From Ligula intestinalis (taxonomy: Eukaryota > Platyhelminthes > Cestoda > Diphyllobothriidea > Diphyllobothriidae): a stretch of DNA of 64,000 nt. Below, piece after piece: positions 1 through 11,400 of the stretch (positions are counted from its first letter, which is position 1; each line of letters opens with the position of its first letter). Under the pieces are notes generated by a model that did no database searches, had not been told where the DNA came from, and saw only the letters and a program-made list of their open reading frames with translations. The DNA is taken from assembly GCA_036362985.1 (NCBI GenBank), contig JAYGXS010000004.1, forward strand, positions 63,428,706 to 63,492,705. The letters are read 5' to 3'. Position numbers and translations under genes: made by a program.

Positions 1-2930
1 AATACTTGCCCGCACCGCAGTACCAGGGTTCCGGAGCGCGTCAGTTCCCACGGACGCCGCAGCATGAATCGTAGCACAGATATTGGGCGTATTTTTCATG
101 AGGCTTCTTGAAAATTGTGAGAATGGGTGGGCCCCAACAGCTGCTTGGATCGTTAGTTCGAGGTTTTTTGTCTAGCGTTTGGAGCAATTGCATAATTACA
201 AGGCAAAGGTTGCCATATTAGAGTTCCGCCGTTAGGCTTTGCGACATTTTATAGGCTTCAGACTTGCCAGACTGCTTGTTATCCAGATCCAAGATTCTGC
301 TTATTTCGCAGCTTACGCTTACTGAAGGCGTTTCCACTCTCCGCCACCTGTGGACGCGCTGGATAGCCAGCAGCTAGGTTTGATTAAAAATTTAAATAAC
401 TTTGCTTCGGTGGTAAACGAATCACAAGAAATCTCTAGCCACAGCCAGTGACATCATGTAACTAGCGTTTTTGGTGATAATTCTACTTTCTCCTCCTCCA
501 ATAATATCCTACCAAATTCCGGAAGTTGAGTACAATGCGGAATAAAGCCACTGCAATTCTTATGACTCATATGGGGCAGACATTTTAAGTTGATTATACT
601 GGAGGATTTGATCAATTTGTAAATAGTCGTATTCTCTGAAATCCAAACCATGTGTACCAAGAAATACTCGTTGAGCAAAATGCGGATAAGGCAGTTATGC
701 CCGGTGATAAAAAACATTAAATTATAGCTTTTTAGACGTCTTTAAGTCGTTTTATATCTACCATAGAATACTAAAAATTCTGGAAGATAATACCATGGAA
801 AATGAAATGGGACGACAGCAAAACGAACACTAAATAGAGATGGACTGAGAAAAAAAGTGAAACGTTTGCCACAATGATTAATATGCTCCTTGAAGTAGGC
901 GTAGATGGTGGGCAAAAACAAATGCTTCATGACCTAAAAAACACGTAACGTTTAAAAATATTTGGAGGGATCCATCTGAGTTTTCGCTTATTAATCTTTT
1001 CAGAAAATAAGCTAATAACCTGGAGCGACCCCATTTGGGGGCGAATTCCTTCAGGTTTATATGAATGCCTTAACTAAATTTATCAGTTTCAGCATGATGC
1101 CACCGTAATATGAAGAAGGTAATATAGACAATTTGCATGATTTACTATGCTTACGGCACAGGTATCAGCTAAGAACCCACGGTGGAATCTCTGGACAGCG
1201 ATTCTAGTATCTTTCACATTAAGCTAGCACCAGCACTGTCAGTTTGACGAATCATGCAATAATCCACCGAAGGTGAAAAACGCAAAAACACAATCAGAAG
1301 GGGCTTGGCAACTGCAAGATTTAGATTCAGATCAGCGTTTCGAAGTTTTCCTGTGTCAGGCATCTAAATTTGAGGCCGGCACAGGCACGCCTATTCCACA
1401 TGCGAAGGAGTACTATATTCCAGATATTCCACAGTTGATATATGTAACTTGAAAAGATTTTACGAATCTCGACGAGCTAAACGATTAAAGGTATGAGTAA
1501 ACTGATTTAATAGTAAGGATAACATTCGGAACATCAAATATTAGAAACACCGTTTTATGGGTTAGAAAAGAGGATCCAAAGGTCAGAAGCAAATGCGAAA
1601 AATCGCTTCACGCACTATGTCGGCAATATGAACGCATCAAATGCGCGCATTTCGAGTCAACAGTGGGATGCGTTACAAGCGGAATGTAATGCATCAATGT
1701 GTTTACTGACAAAATATGGTCACTACAAGGAGAATGTTACTAAAAGTGGCTCTACAGAAAACATGAAAGCGTAAATAAGTGGGTACCAAAACAATTTTGC
1801 TACGTAGTATCGTCAGGATATTATGTTATGCTTAACAGTGTGGAGCTACTCATATTATTTATGAAAATCTGCGACTGGTTAGCAGAATTGTGCAGTTAAG
1901 ATGAAAATATTGAGATATCGGACGTCTTATAGACGTATAATAGCGCGTTTTGTAGTTACTGGAGAAATTACCAATATTCATGTTGAGATAACAAAAACCA
2001 CTTTATTTTGTTACGAAAGCAAAATTTACCTTAGAAAAGGAGTTTGGAGGAGCTTGTCAATAAATTCTACTGTCCCAGCGGCTAAACCCATTTTATCATT
2101 TTTGTTGTGTTAATTGTGCTTAAATGGGCCATGCTACAATGTTCATTATATCAGTATTCGGATACTCACATAGCGTTATCTGTCAGCGGGGCGGAAGTTG
2201 ATAAGCGAGGAATATGTTCCTTGGAGATCTTACATTGGCGCAATTTTTTTAAGATCTTTGCAACTTAAAACCCATATTGAATCGTATATTATTAGTGGAG
2301 GTTGAGGCATGTGGTTTTACCAATACGGAAAAACTACGGTGGATCATTTTCCCTTTAAATATGCTCGCACATCATTTTTATTTGAATAATTATCTTCAAC
2401 GGACTACTAAAAGCGAAAAAATTAAAAGCTTTTATATTATTGATTGCTTTTTGTACTTTGCTGCTACCGTCTGGTGAAAGGGTTTTTACAGTCCACTCAT
2501 CCTTACCGCTTTGAAATGTGTCCGGATATAGAGACACACACGTGCTGCCAAGCCAACTTTCACCCGGACTTATGTTCAGGCCTCTCTGAAGTCGCAATTT
2601 TAATTCCCCTTTTTTCCTCACTATCAGGCTGGGCTTACTCAATAATTACCTAGCCCACTTCTGTTAACGCTTCTTCCTCGCGTGCGGCTCTGCCTTTATT
2701 ATGCCGTTCTCTCCTCGAGACAAATTTGCCGAATCGTTCCGTGTATACTCATCAACGCTTTTTCTAGTAGCGGTTCTTATCTGGAAACCTGGTTAACCTG
2801 ACCTCTTCCCACTTGTTGAAATTTGGCGATCGGATATGTGTATATTGAAGAGGTAAAGGGAAGGAATGCCCTTGAGGACCCTATTAATATATAGCAAACC
2901 ATATCATTCTTACGATCAACATGAAGTTGA
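1..2930. other. No recognisable gene
   Basis: I read both strands and see only short, compositionally random open frames with no family signature. A minus-strand frame at 2355..2642 is open for 95 codons, but it resembles nothing I know and lacks flanking signals. The stretch could be intron of the ankyrin gene to the right, intergenic DNA or very old repeat. Confidence 0.5.
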
Positions 2931-2964
2931 AGAAAGACATGTGAGACCATGACACACTTTCGAA

Positions 2965-3957
2965 TTAATTGTCTAGGACACTATGAAAACACTCTAGAGC
3001 CAGAAAAATGGTGTACAATGCATGTAGTAGGAAATTGTGTTTTAAAATTCGCCTTTTGTCAAATAGAATGAGACCGAGCCTTCTTTTAAACTCCGCAATT
3101 AAGTCAGCGGAAATCGTCTCGCTTGGTAGCAAGTTCCAAGGTCGGACCACGCCTTGGCTGAAGAAATATCTTTGGAGGTCCAATCGAGTGCGTTCGTATG
3201 TGACCTGGTAAGGATGGACACGCAAGTGAGTTGTGTTGGCTAATTCGAAGAACTCCTCTAATTTCAGGGAGGAACTGAGGCCTCGGATTATGCGGAATGT
3301 CCAGAGTAGGCTGCACTGAACGTTCCTGGAAGGCAAGTTAAAAAGGTCAAACTCGATCAACCTTTCCTGATATGGTAGGTCCCTGAGACCATCGACCATC
3401 TTTATCGCCCCGGGTTGCACTTGTTCAAGAAGGTCCATATCTTTCTTCACCCACAGTCTCCAAACTGGCATTCCGCATTCCAGATGTGCTCTCACAAGGG
3501 CGCCAAATATTTTTCTGAAGAGTTCAGGTGGAAAGATTTTGAACGCTCGTCTGATCCAGTGCAGGGTACAAGATGCCTTCTGTATGGCCTTTTACACTGT
3601 TCTGTTGGCATCAGGTTCGCGGTTGTCCATATACCCATAACTTTCTTCGTATCAATCTCTTTGAATGCGGCTCCATTGATAAAACATTTTGTTTCTGCGA
3701 CACTTTTCACCCCGGCCTTATGTGTGGAACCAGATGTTTGGATAAATTAAAATTAAGAAGCCACGCGGACGACCAGATAACGAGTTTATCGATGTTCGAC
3801 TGTTACCTCTTTGCGTCGTCGGCGCAGCTATCTTTAGCCCATATTTTTATGTCAGCCGTAAACATGATAGCTGCGAAATTAACGTCATTGAGACAGTCGT
3901 TTACGCAAGTTAGGAAGAATAACAAGCCCAAAACTGAGCCTTTAAGTCACTTTTAAG
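2965..3957 (-). mobile_element. LINE-B fragment, RT palm remnant to C-terminus
   Basis: This is the 3' part of a CR1/Jockey-type non-LTR retrotransposon read on the minus strand. Around 3860-3950 a palm-domain remnant reads GSVLGLLFFL followed by FTADIKIW, where the usual FADD catalytic box is damaged. A 176-codon open frame at 2965..3495 encodes the C-terminal region: a HLECGMPVWRLW segment, then LLEQVQPGAIKMVDGLRDLPY and a FRIIRGL block. The same C-terminal signature recurs at 4233..4550 and 15636..16002, so the three belong to one family. Frameshifts separate the RT remnant from the C-terminal frame. The piece is dead and 5' truncated. Confidence 0.8.
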
Positions 3958-4204
3958 GAAAGAAGGCTTTTACCCTTGTGCTCCTTATTAATAACCGAAA
4001 AATAGCAAAAAAGTTCCACCGTATCTATAGTACATAATACAAATGTAGGCTTAACATCAGCGATAAGTGTGAGCCAGTTGCAAAGTGCTGCTACTGACAC
4101 TGTGTTTATTATATCTGTCACAGTTTCTCAGCAAATGAGAATCAAGTTTGTAGTGATACTGCTGAAAATTCGATTCCCGGGTGGTAGATCAGAAGAAACA
4201 GGAG

Positions 4205-4805
4205 CGTTCACCGGTGAACGCTCCTCTTTCTTCTAAGCAAGTTTGTGTTCAAAAATGTCAATAGTATCTGAGATAAACACCTCTTGAGGGAGTCCGTTCC
4301 ACGTTTCGATGACCCTCGGAGAGAAGGTGTTCCCTCGAACGTCGATATGGGCCGGTTTCCTCTGTAGTCTAAAGGGATGACCCCAAAGATGACCAGTCCG
4401 AGCCAATTCGAAGAAATCATCAAATTCTAGTGTGCACTCACGGCCTCTAACAATTCGGTAGGTTTGTATGAGTTCACCGCGGAGTTGCTTATAATTGAGA
4501 GGAAATAGATCAAGTTTGATCAGTCTGTCTTCATTAAGGCAGATGACCAAGGTTCTTGAACATCTTCGTAGCCCTCACTTGCACTCGTTCCAGGTACAGA
4601 TAATCCTTCTTGAACCACGGACGCCAGGCCTGGGCGGTATACTCTAAGTGGGACCGAACAAATGCTCCGTAGGTTTCCCTGAAGAGCTCCTTGTTGATGT
4701 TGATGGATCCCCGCTAATCACAAACAGCACCTGTGTCGCACGTTTAGCTTCCTTTGGACACTGCGAATGTGGTTTACGCGAGGAATTTATTGAACTTTGA
4801 GGTCC
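4205..4805 (-). mobile_element. LINE-B fragment, C-terminal region
   Basis: On the minus strand this encodes the end of the same LINE-B ORF2. The 5' part (about 4790-4600) reads through a CPKEAKRATQVLFVI segment and then KELFRETYGAFVRSHLEYTA and AWRPWFKKDY, with a break near the GGATCC at 4708. The 3' part, an open frame at 4233..4550, reads LNYKQLRGELIQTYRIVRG and later WNGLPQEVF. The same blocks appear in the near full-length copy on plus at 15.4-16.0 kb. It abuts a separate short repeat at 4812. It is a truncated, inactive copy. Confidence 0.75.
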
Positions 4806-4811
4806 TTTTGT

Positions 4812-5025
4812 TCGTCCACATTTATATATATGTTTATCATGCCAGTTTACAGGCAATTTTAAAGAGTTGGTAGAGCACCTCTTGGGCGCCTTCCAAAACC
4901 TCGAAGACCGGAAAAAACCAAAAAAACTCCTTCTTTTGCAGACAGTATTGGTTTTATTTCCATTTTGTGTTTTGTCAATACTGGGCAAGATAGGGAGTTT
5001 GTTTCAAGTGAAAAAACTGGCTGCG
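4812..5025 (-). repeat. Short retroposed repeat with AT-rich tail, minus copy
   Basis: About 200 bp here is the inverted counterpart of 6748..6958. Both contain the string CTGTAAACTGGCAT before an AT-rich tail, a CAAGAGGTGC block, and two internal inverted segments around CAGTATTG and CAATACTG. In this copy the tail is TATATATA rather than ATT repeats. The terminal tail suggests a SINE or a truncated LINE 3' end. I cannot assign the parent family. Confidence 0.65.
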
Positions 5026-5839
5026 AAGGTACCATACAAACGGAATATGTGTACGGTTGTAACCTGAGTTGAAAACTCAGCAGGAGAAAAGTTGTATATG
5101 GTTAATGGACATTAGTTCGGGACGGAGAGGGTTAGCACAAGAACACACTGTTCTAAGACTTCCTTGAATGTTTGTCGGCAAAAATTGCGCGCTATTGGCT
5201 TAAAGGTGAGCAGTCTGCGGGCTGCAGCTTCAGCAGCATTATCTTCAGCATGAAGCCTGGCAGGGGTCAAAGTCCACGAACGCCATCAAAGTGAAAGAGA
5301 GGTTCCACCGAGACAGCACCCGAAATTCGTAAAAGTTTTCCTGAATGTAGAAAACTAGTTACAGCTCTCTTAAACTTAGGATAGCTTTGCTGGTTTTTAA
5401 TACTTTTCGGCAGCTTATTCCAGATTGATATGGCGTTTTCTCAAAAGAATTGCCGGTACTTAACTGTGCGTGCCATCGAAAGAAATAAAAACACATCTCG
5501 ATGAATGGCGCACCGAGAGTGCTCGAGCTGCCTTGTTGTACTTAGAGGATTCAATATTTGGCCATTCAAAAGTTTTAACAGTAAAAATAGACCCTTCTGT
5601 AACCTACGAAACCACAGGGGATCCAGTTTTATAAGTTCGCACCTTTGTTGGTAGGCTAAGTTACGGTGTTCTGTAGTGAAAAGTCATCTAGTGAAGAAGT
5701 GCTGCACCGATTCTATTTTCTTCCGTTCACTAGTGTGCAGAAGACTGAATAGGGGTGAGCAGTATTCAAGACTAGGTCTCACGTACATATCATAAAGGCT
5801 AGTTCTAACCTTGATAGTCTTAAAATTTCTAGGGATGAA

Positions 5840-6610
5840 TCAGGTGGTTCGGCGTGCTTTCGAGACTATCAGGGCACAGTGCTCTGACGAATTGAGACTA
5901 TTAGAGTAGGATATGCACAAATCGTTGATAAATCCTGGGTCATTAAGTTCGTGGCCATCTATGCTTAATTCCGGTTGATGATCGTCGCCAACAACCATAA
6001 CGGAACATTTTTGACATGAAAAGGTGAGGCGCCATGCGCAACACCACTGGGCGAAGGCCTGAAGATGCTTTTTTATCAGCTTGAGCACGATGTTGCGATC
6101 TGCCGGTTTATATCGATAAGCGACTTTTAAATCATCAACGTACATGAAGGGTCTACCATACTGAAAACAATCTGAAACGTCGTTGACAAACAGGCAAAAT
6201 AGGAGCGGACCCAGTACACTACCCTGCATAACTCCACGCCTAAAACGCGTGGGATTGGAGGTAACATTGGAAATTTTTACTCGTTGTGTGCGAGCATCCA
6301 AATAGGAAGATATGAAGTTTAGGGGCTTGCTACCTTTGCCGAAGGAGGACAGTTACAGAAGGAGGAGGTTAGGATCTACGCGATCGAAGGCCAAAGTAAA
6401 ATCAAAATAGACGCTACAAATGGCAAAACTGCTGTCTCTATATTGCAGCACATAATCAAAGAAAGAGACCTAGCATGTGTCACAAGATCGTTTCTCGAGA
6501 AAGCCATGTTGAGCTGTATTGAGCAGGTTGTTCTCTGTCAAGTGACGCATCATCTTTTCTTTGATTAAGGTCTCCAAGATCTTCGAGGCTGCGGGAAGTG
6601 TATTTATTGC
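5840..6610 (-). pseudogene. LINE-A reverse transcriptase core
   Basis: On the minus strand the RT runs from SKILETLIKEKMMRHL and AQHGFLEKRSC (about 6580-6490) through YFDFTLAFDRVD (about 6390) to SNVTSNPTR, GSVLGPLLFCLFVNDVSD and FMYVDDLKV (6290-6120). These are RT blocks 1 to 5 of the non-LTR type, and the metal-binding YVDD is intact. A stop codon replaces one residue after KRSCDTC, and a frame change occurs near 6310. The downstream part to 5840 holds the thumb-like LTFSCQKCSVMVVGDD segment. Confidence 0.85.
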
Positions 6611-6747
6611 CTAAAGTTGTCAAATGACGTCGATCGGCCATGCTTGCGAACAGGCATTTTGTGCGATTCCTTCCACAACAAAGAAAAACATTCGGCTCTC
6701 AAGAGCAAGATTCAATATCTTGCACAGAATACACGGAAAAATATCAT

Positions 6748-6958
6748 AGCAGGTTTTTTTCACTTGAAACAAACTCCTAATCTCGCCCAGTATTGACGAA
6801 ACAAAAAACCTGAAACAAAACCAATACTGGCTGCAACATAAGGAGTTTGTTTTAGGTTTTTTCCGGTCTTCGAGGTGTTGGAAGGCGCCCAAGAGGTGCA
6901 TTACCAACTATTTACAATTGCCTGTAAACTGGCATAATAAACATATTATTATTATTAT
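6748..6958 (+). mobile_element. 211-bp retroposed element nested in LINE-A, with TSD
   Basis: The minus-strand LINE-A reading frame breaks after LLKAEL and resumes with CKILNLALESRM. Between them lies a plus-oriented 211-bp segment ending in ATT repeats. It is flanked by the hexamer TATCAT on both sides (6742..6747 and 6959..6964), a target-site duplication. Inside are inverted segments (AACAAACTCC with GGAGTTTGTT, and CCAGTATTG with CAATACTGG) that can fold into a hairpin. An inverted relative lies at 4812..5025. It may be a SINE or a 5'-truncated LINE end. Confidence 0.75.
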
Positions 6959-7540
6959 TATCATTCAGTTCAGCTTTTAGGAGGCTAACTGGAACGCCGT
7001 CTGGTCCTGGACTATAAGATTGACGATACCGACGGATGGCAACGGTCACGTCCCAGACGGTGAAAGTTATGGTTTCGAGAAGGGCATTTGTCCAAACCCG
7101 GATAGCCAGAAGAGCGGCGAACGACGAGATTTCACTAAATGTTTTGGACAGAAATGCACTGAAACCATCGGTGGTCAACTTAGCGTCAACTGTGGGTTTT
7201 CCTAAATCGTCTTGAAGTATGGGGTGTTGCGCTTTCCTCTGCGCCTTGACTGTGTGCGAAAAGAGTTTCGCAACATTTATAGAAGGGTTTTCGGTGAAGT
7301 TGACCTCATCGGCTATCTGTTTTTCTTCGGAGAGCTTCTTAGCCTGCTCAAAGATCAGCGTGATCAAGGGCAGAACGGAAGTGTCTTTCTGTTGAAGCAA
7401 ACGACGAGAGAGCCTACGCAGCTTACGTCGGAAAGAAGGTGGAAGGTATAGTTCATCCTTGACAGGTATTACCTACTTACGCGGGACAAATTGGAGGATA
7501 AGTGGATCCAGCACTTTGTACAGTGTATCGGTACAAACGT

Positions 7541-8443
7541 TTACATCCAAAAATTAAAAAAATAAGACCAGTCGATAGCGTTTAGATGTTTCAGTAATGC
7601 CGCCGGATTTGCTGATCCGAAGTCATGATAAAACCTATATTTCTGGGAAAATGTTTCGTTGGCCTCCAGTTCTAGTGTAGTAACAACTGTGAGATGGTCT
7701 GAACTCCCAAGGGCGTCTAAGAGTGACACTGAAATTGGTTCGCACCCCCTACAGAAAATTAGGTCCAGTATGTTTGTTCCTCGAGTGGGAAAATCGACTA
7801 CCTGATCCCACATGCCAATATCTATAGCCTCAAGTAAGTTCTCAATTTTTGAAGGACCGGAGGGTAGAAACCATTGCACGTCAGGAAGATTAAAGTCACA
7901 TGCAATCAAGTAATACTTAAGATTCAAGTCAGCTGCAGCATGAAATGCCTGCGAGAGAAAAATATCGTAGTCCACATTGGCATTAGGTGGGCGATAAACA
8001 CAGCCAGCGTTTAAGGAGTATTTATTCTTTAGAACAACTCGTAGCCAGCAACTCTCCCCCACCGTCGTGAATTGTGGATAGTTCAAGGGGGGAACTGTAA
8101 GTGGCTGCTTAATATAGATGCAGCTTCCTCCGCCACAGCCATTCTTTCGATCATTCCGAATGCATGCATAGCCTAGAACAGAAAGTTCAGAGTCAGCTAC
8201 ACAGGCCTATATCCATGTCTCAGTTACCATAACAATGTCTGGGCGGTTGACGAAAACCAGAGTCTGGAGCAGGGGCATTTTATTAAGCAGTGATCTGACA
8301 TTTAAAACGACCAATTGAAGAAGGCATGTCTTTGGTTTCGGTGGCGGAACAGCTAGGCTGTCACTGTTACCGGCTTCGACTAGAGAAATGCCCTTTTGAC
8401 TTGAATTATTTGTCGCTCTCTTATTTTGTGATATTTTCGCCAT
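7541..8443 (-). pseudogene. LINE-A apurinic-like endonuclease domain
   Basis: The frame carries landmarks of the exonuclease-endonuclease-phosphatase fold used by LINEs to nick target DNA. They are LNVRSLLNK (Asn box), VTETW (Glu box), VYRPPN, CDFNLPDVQW (Asp/Asn box, where GDFN is usual) and SSDHL (catalytic His). All key residues are visible, but a stop codon interrupts the frame just after TETWI (near 8207), and the frame resumes at 8086. The domain lies upstream of the RT at 6.6-5.8 kb, as expected for a CR1/Jockey ORF2. Confidence 0.85.
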
Positions 8444-8744
8444 TGGTCCTCCGTTTTTCCATCCTTATTATTAACCTTCTCATCTTCATCCACTCTTTTA
8501 ACTCGTAATCCGGCTGAAAAAATGCTAAAAAAAACTTGCGAATGCAAACTTCGTAAGGATGGTTTGCGCTCTAGCAAATGTTGCGCCTGTGCTTCAGTTT
8601 CTAAAATAACTTTAAGAGGTCGTGGCGGAGAATTTGATTCTGGAGCTGTTTGAGCCTTCCCTATTCGAAATGTCTAAAGGATGCAGATTAACCCGTCTGA
8701 TTTTAGCAACGTTTGGCGTACTCTCTCATAGGGCCCACCTCATG

Positions 8745-9500
8745 GTTAACTCGTTCCTGTGGAATTGTTGACGCAGACCCTGGGGCCCCCTTTACAAATA
8801 TTTTCTGCTTGCGAATCAATGGAGCATCTGTTGCGAGCTCATGCGTTTCGACCGAGCGAGCACTTGTATCCGGTACACTCGGTTCGATAGGTTCTGATGT
8901 ACTGGCTATTGGCTAAGCTGAGAGCAAGCCGTTGATCTGTTTGGCCTTCCTAGACCTATGCCTCTTTTGCTTTATGAACTTATCGACCTCTTTGTCATCG
9001 CTTTCTGGTGCAGCGTCGAGCAACGATGTGGCGCTAGGATGCAAATCCCGATAATTGCTAATGCTGCTTAGGCCGAATGACTATGGTGTAGACCGCGGGC
9101 TTGACACATGATCTGATATGCAAGGTTCAGGTGTGTCGTCAGACATGTCCAAATCCAAGTCCACATCAGGGTCAGCTCGTTCTTGTGCAATTCTTGACGC
9201 TAACTCTAGAGCCCCTTTAACAAATATATTCTGTTTGTGACTCAATGGGGCATCTGTTGCGAGCTCACGTGTTTCGACCGAGTGAGCACTTGTATCCTGT
9301 ACATTCGGTATTGTTTTTTTGGGTAAGCTGAGTGCACACCCGTGGCACGTTTAGCCTTTCTAGCCCTATGTTTCTTTTGCTTTATGAACTAATCGACCTC
9401 TTTGTCATCGCTTTCTGGTGCAGCGTCGAGCAACGATATGGCACTAGGATGCAAATCCTGATCATTGCTAATGCTGACTATGCCGAGTAAGGATGGCGTG
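8745..9500 (-). repeat. Tandem duplication, probably LINE-A ORF1 region
   Basis: Two direct copies of about 330 bp lie in tandem, at roughly 8745..9075 and 9172..9488. Shared strings include TTTCTGGTGCAGCGTCGAGC (9002 and 9412) and GCATCTGTTGCGAGCTCA (8824 and 9249). The offset shifts from about 427 to 410, so small indels separate the copies. On minus, the strand of LINE-A, remnants of a basic protein read KFIKQKRHRSRKAK. The location just upstream of the LINE-A endonuclease suggests ORF1 with an internal duplication. Stops interrupt every frame. Confidence 0.65.
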
Positions 9501-9905
9501 GACTGCGGACTTATTTGAATTTATTTGTGATCAATCAAAACGTTCACTGGCTTACTTGGTTCGGCAGATGATATGCGAGTTTCAGGTTTACCGGCCGAGG
9601 CTATCTGAGCATATAAGCTTTTAGTTACCTCAGGTTTGTGACCGACAAGGGCTGTTTTAACCGCTGGATAAGAAATATGCGTTTTTTAGATAAGCCATTT
9701 CTTGTTTAGCTTAGTTACTTCGTGGTAAAGCTCTTGCTTCATCTCGGAAAACTCATGGCGGAGGACGAAGTCCTCACAGTCTAACTTCAGTAAACTTAGT
9801 AGACATCTTGGCCGTTTGGCGGGAGTTCAACGATTATAAAATTATCCAAATGGCCATATCGGCAGTAACTTTCTGGTTGTATATTGATTTGTTTGTCAAG
9901 GACCC

Positions 9906-9993
9906 GTGTCGAAGTGGCCGAGCTGCCTGAAGCGCTAACACCGCTAATAACCAGATTTTGCAACCCGGGTTCGAGATCCGGCGGTGGCGACAC
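9906..9993 (+). other. tRNA-like sequence with pol III box A and box B
   Basis: An 88-nt segment has a box A-like TGGCCGAGCTGCC and a box B-like GGTTCGAGATCC inside a good T-arm (CCGGG paired with TCCGG). Its ends GTGTCG and CGACAC pair. The size suits a class II tRNA (Ser or Leu). However, the acceptor is displaced by two or more bases relative to box A, and the anticodon stem around CCGCTAA does not pair. It is more likely a tRNA-derived SINE head or a pseudogene than a functional tRNA. Confidence 0.4.
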
Positions 9994-10684
9994 TTTTCGT
10001 GATAACGGACTTGTGGCATCTAAGTTCTCCATGCTTGTTAGGATTCTTAGTGTTATGACCAGCGTCTGATACTGCCAATTAAGTCAAAAGCCGAACCCAA
10101 GATCCCGTAAGAGTGAGACGGAGAGAAGACCAGTTGGCCAGATAGTGGAAGTTTACTGAGACAAGCACGTTATAGCAAGTCCGAGTAAGTCCTTCAGTGA
10201 GTCACTTATACAAAGAAATGTGTTTGGTTATAAAATTGTCTGAGGAATAACGTGAGAGTCACTAGTATCTTAAATATTATGAAAATATTACGATAAGTGT
10301 ATATAACAACTCAGTGATCTACCGACTCAGCCTTTGGTTTTTCCCTTTTCTACGACGGAGAGTAGGAACTGTGATCACACCGTCGGCGCGAAGTTCGGAG
10401 ATGAGCAGAGGTTGTGGCTTGAAATTCCAGTTGGGATTAATGCTTGGATTAATAAAAAATCCACCGCAGAGGAGTTTTTCACAAAATCGACACGTCAAAG
10501 AAGCAATTTTCAAACTTTGGAAATAATCCATAGCAGGGGAATTTTTCAGAGACACAGGATTGAGATGTCCACGTAGATAATTCCAAACTTTGGATAAATA
10601 TAGTCAATTCTTGAATAATTTCCAAGAAGCGTGTCTTCTATACTGAGATAGAGACTAAAAAAACGTAAGCTCGGAAAACTTGAA

Positions 10685-11400
10685 ATTCGCGAACAAATTC
10701 AATCTTCATCTGAAAGGGGGTGCCCATCGAGGAGGTATTGGAAGGAATCGTCCTCCTCATTAGTCCTTCTAGTACGAAGTCTTAAGACCACACACTTACT
10801 AACGTTGAAGTTTAAGAGCCAACGAGCAGACCAGCAGCTAAGTCGATTGAGACTCTCTTGAAGTGCTTTCCTATCGGCGTCAGATCTGATGGCTCACCAG
10901 AGTTTGACAACGTCGGCAAACATGATGGCGCTGCAACCCAGGTCGTTGACACAGTCGTTGATATAGATAAGGAAGAGCAGTGGCCCTAAGGCAGAGCCTT
11001 GGGGGACGCCACTCAGAACAGATTTAGGGGTTGATTTCGAGTCACCGATGCACACAGTTTGCGATTGCCTTGCGGTACATTACTTTCTTCCTTTGTCCAT
11101 TTTGAGATTGGGGTTCCAACAATGACCTTTTGTTCTCTGAGAAACAAGAAACTGCTGATCCATTTATGCATTTTTCCTTGAATTCCCACGTCCCAAGTCT
11201 TCTTTAGAAGAAGCCTGTGAGGAACACTATCGAAGGCCTTCTTGAAGTCGAAAAATATGACATCAATTGGATAGCCCTTATCTGTGGCCTTTGTCCACTT
11301 CTCCTGTGAGTAAAGAGAACTCGTGAGGCAAGAGCGTCCTGGGCGAAAGCCGTGATGTCTATCACATAATATTTTGATGCTTTCCAGGCATTGTTTTAAT
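10685..11400 (-). mobile_element. LINE reverse transcriptase fragment
   Basis: Minus-strand reading gives RT blocks in order: HHGFRPGRSCLTSSLYSQ (about 11350), FFDFKKAFDSVPH (about 11240), then in another frame [20 protein letters not shown] (about 11010) and [10 protein letters not shown] (about 10920), followed by a DADRKALQESLNRLSCWSA segment. The FADD metal-binding box has become FADV, and stops and frameshifts are present, so it is inactive. The spacing matches the RT of LINE-B-type elements, but it could be a third family. The 5' end is truncated near 11400. Confidence 0.8.

Larger units (their letters stand above)
5330..8580 (-). mobile_element. LINE-A, CR1/Jockey-type non-LTR retrotransposon, decayed
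   Basis: A second LINE family runs on the minus strand. In element order it has an apurinic-endonuclease domain (8443..7541), a region before the RT with SPGPDGVPVSLLKAEL (about 6990), RT domains from about 6610 to 5840 ending in MYVDDLKV, and a C-terminal tail to about 5330 including RPSLEYCSPLFSL. It is interrupted by an inserted 211-bp repeat at 6748..6958, by stop codons (one after TETWI near 8207) and by frameshifts. The RT catalytic YVDD is retained, but no full-length ORF2 survives. The tandem-repeat region 8745..9500 is probably its ORF1. A relative sits on plus at 16.4-17.1 kb. Confidence 0.85.

Noticed and set aside
3573..3956. A 127-codon plus-strand open frame
   Set aside because: It is antisense to the LINE-B RT remnant; the minus-strand reading shows RT motifs.
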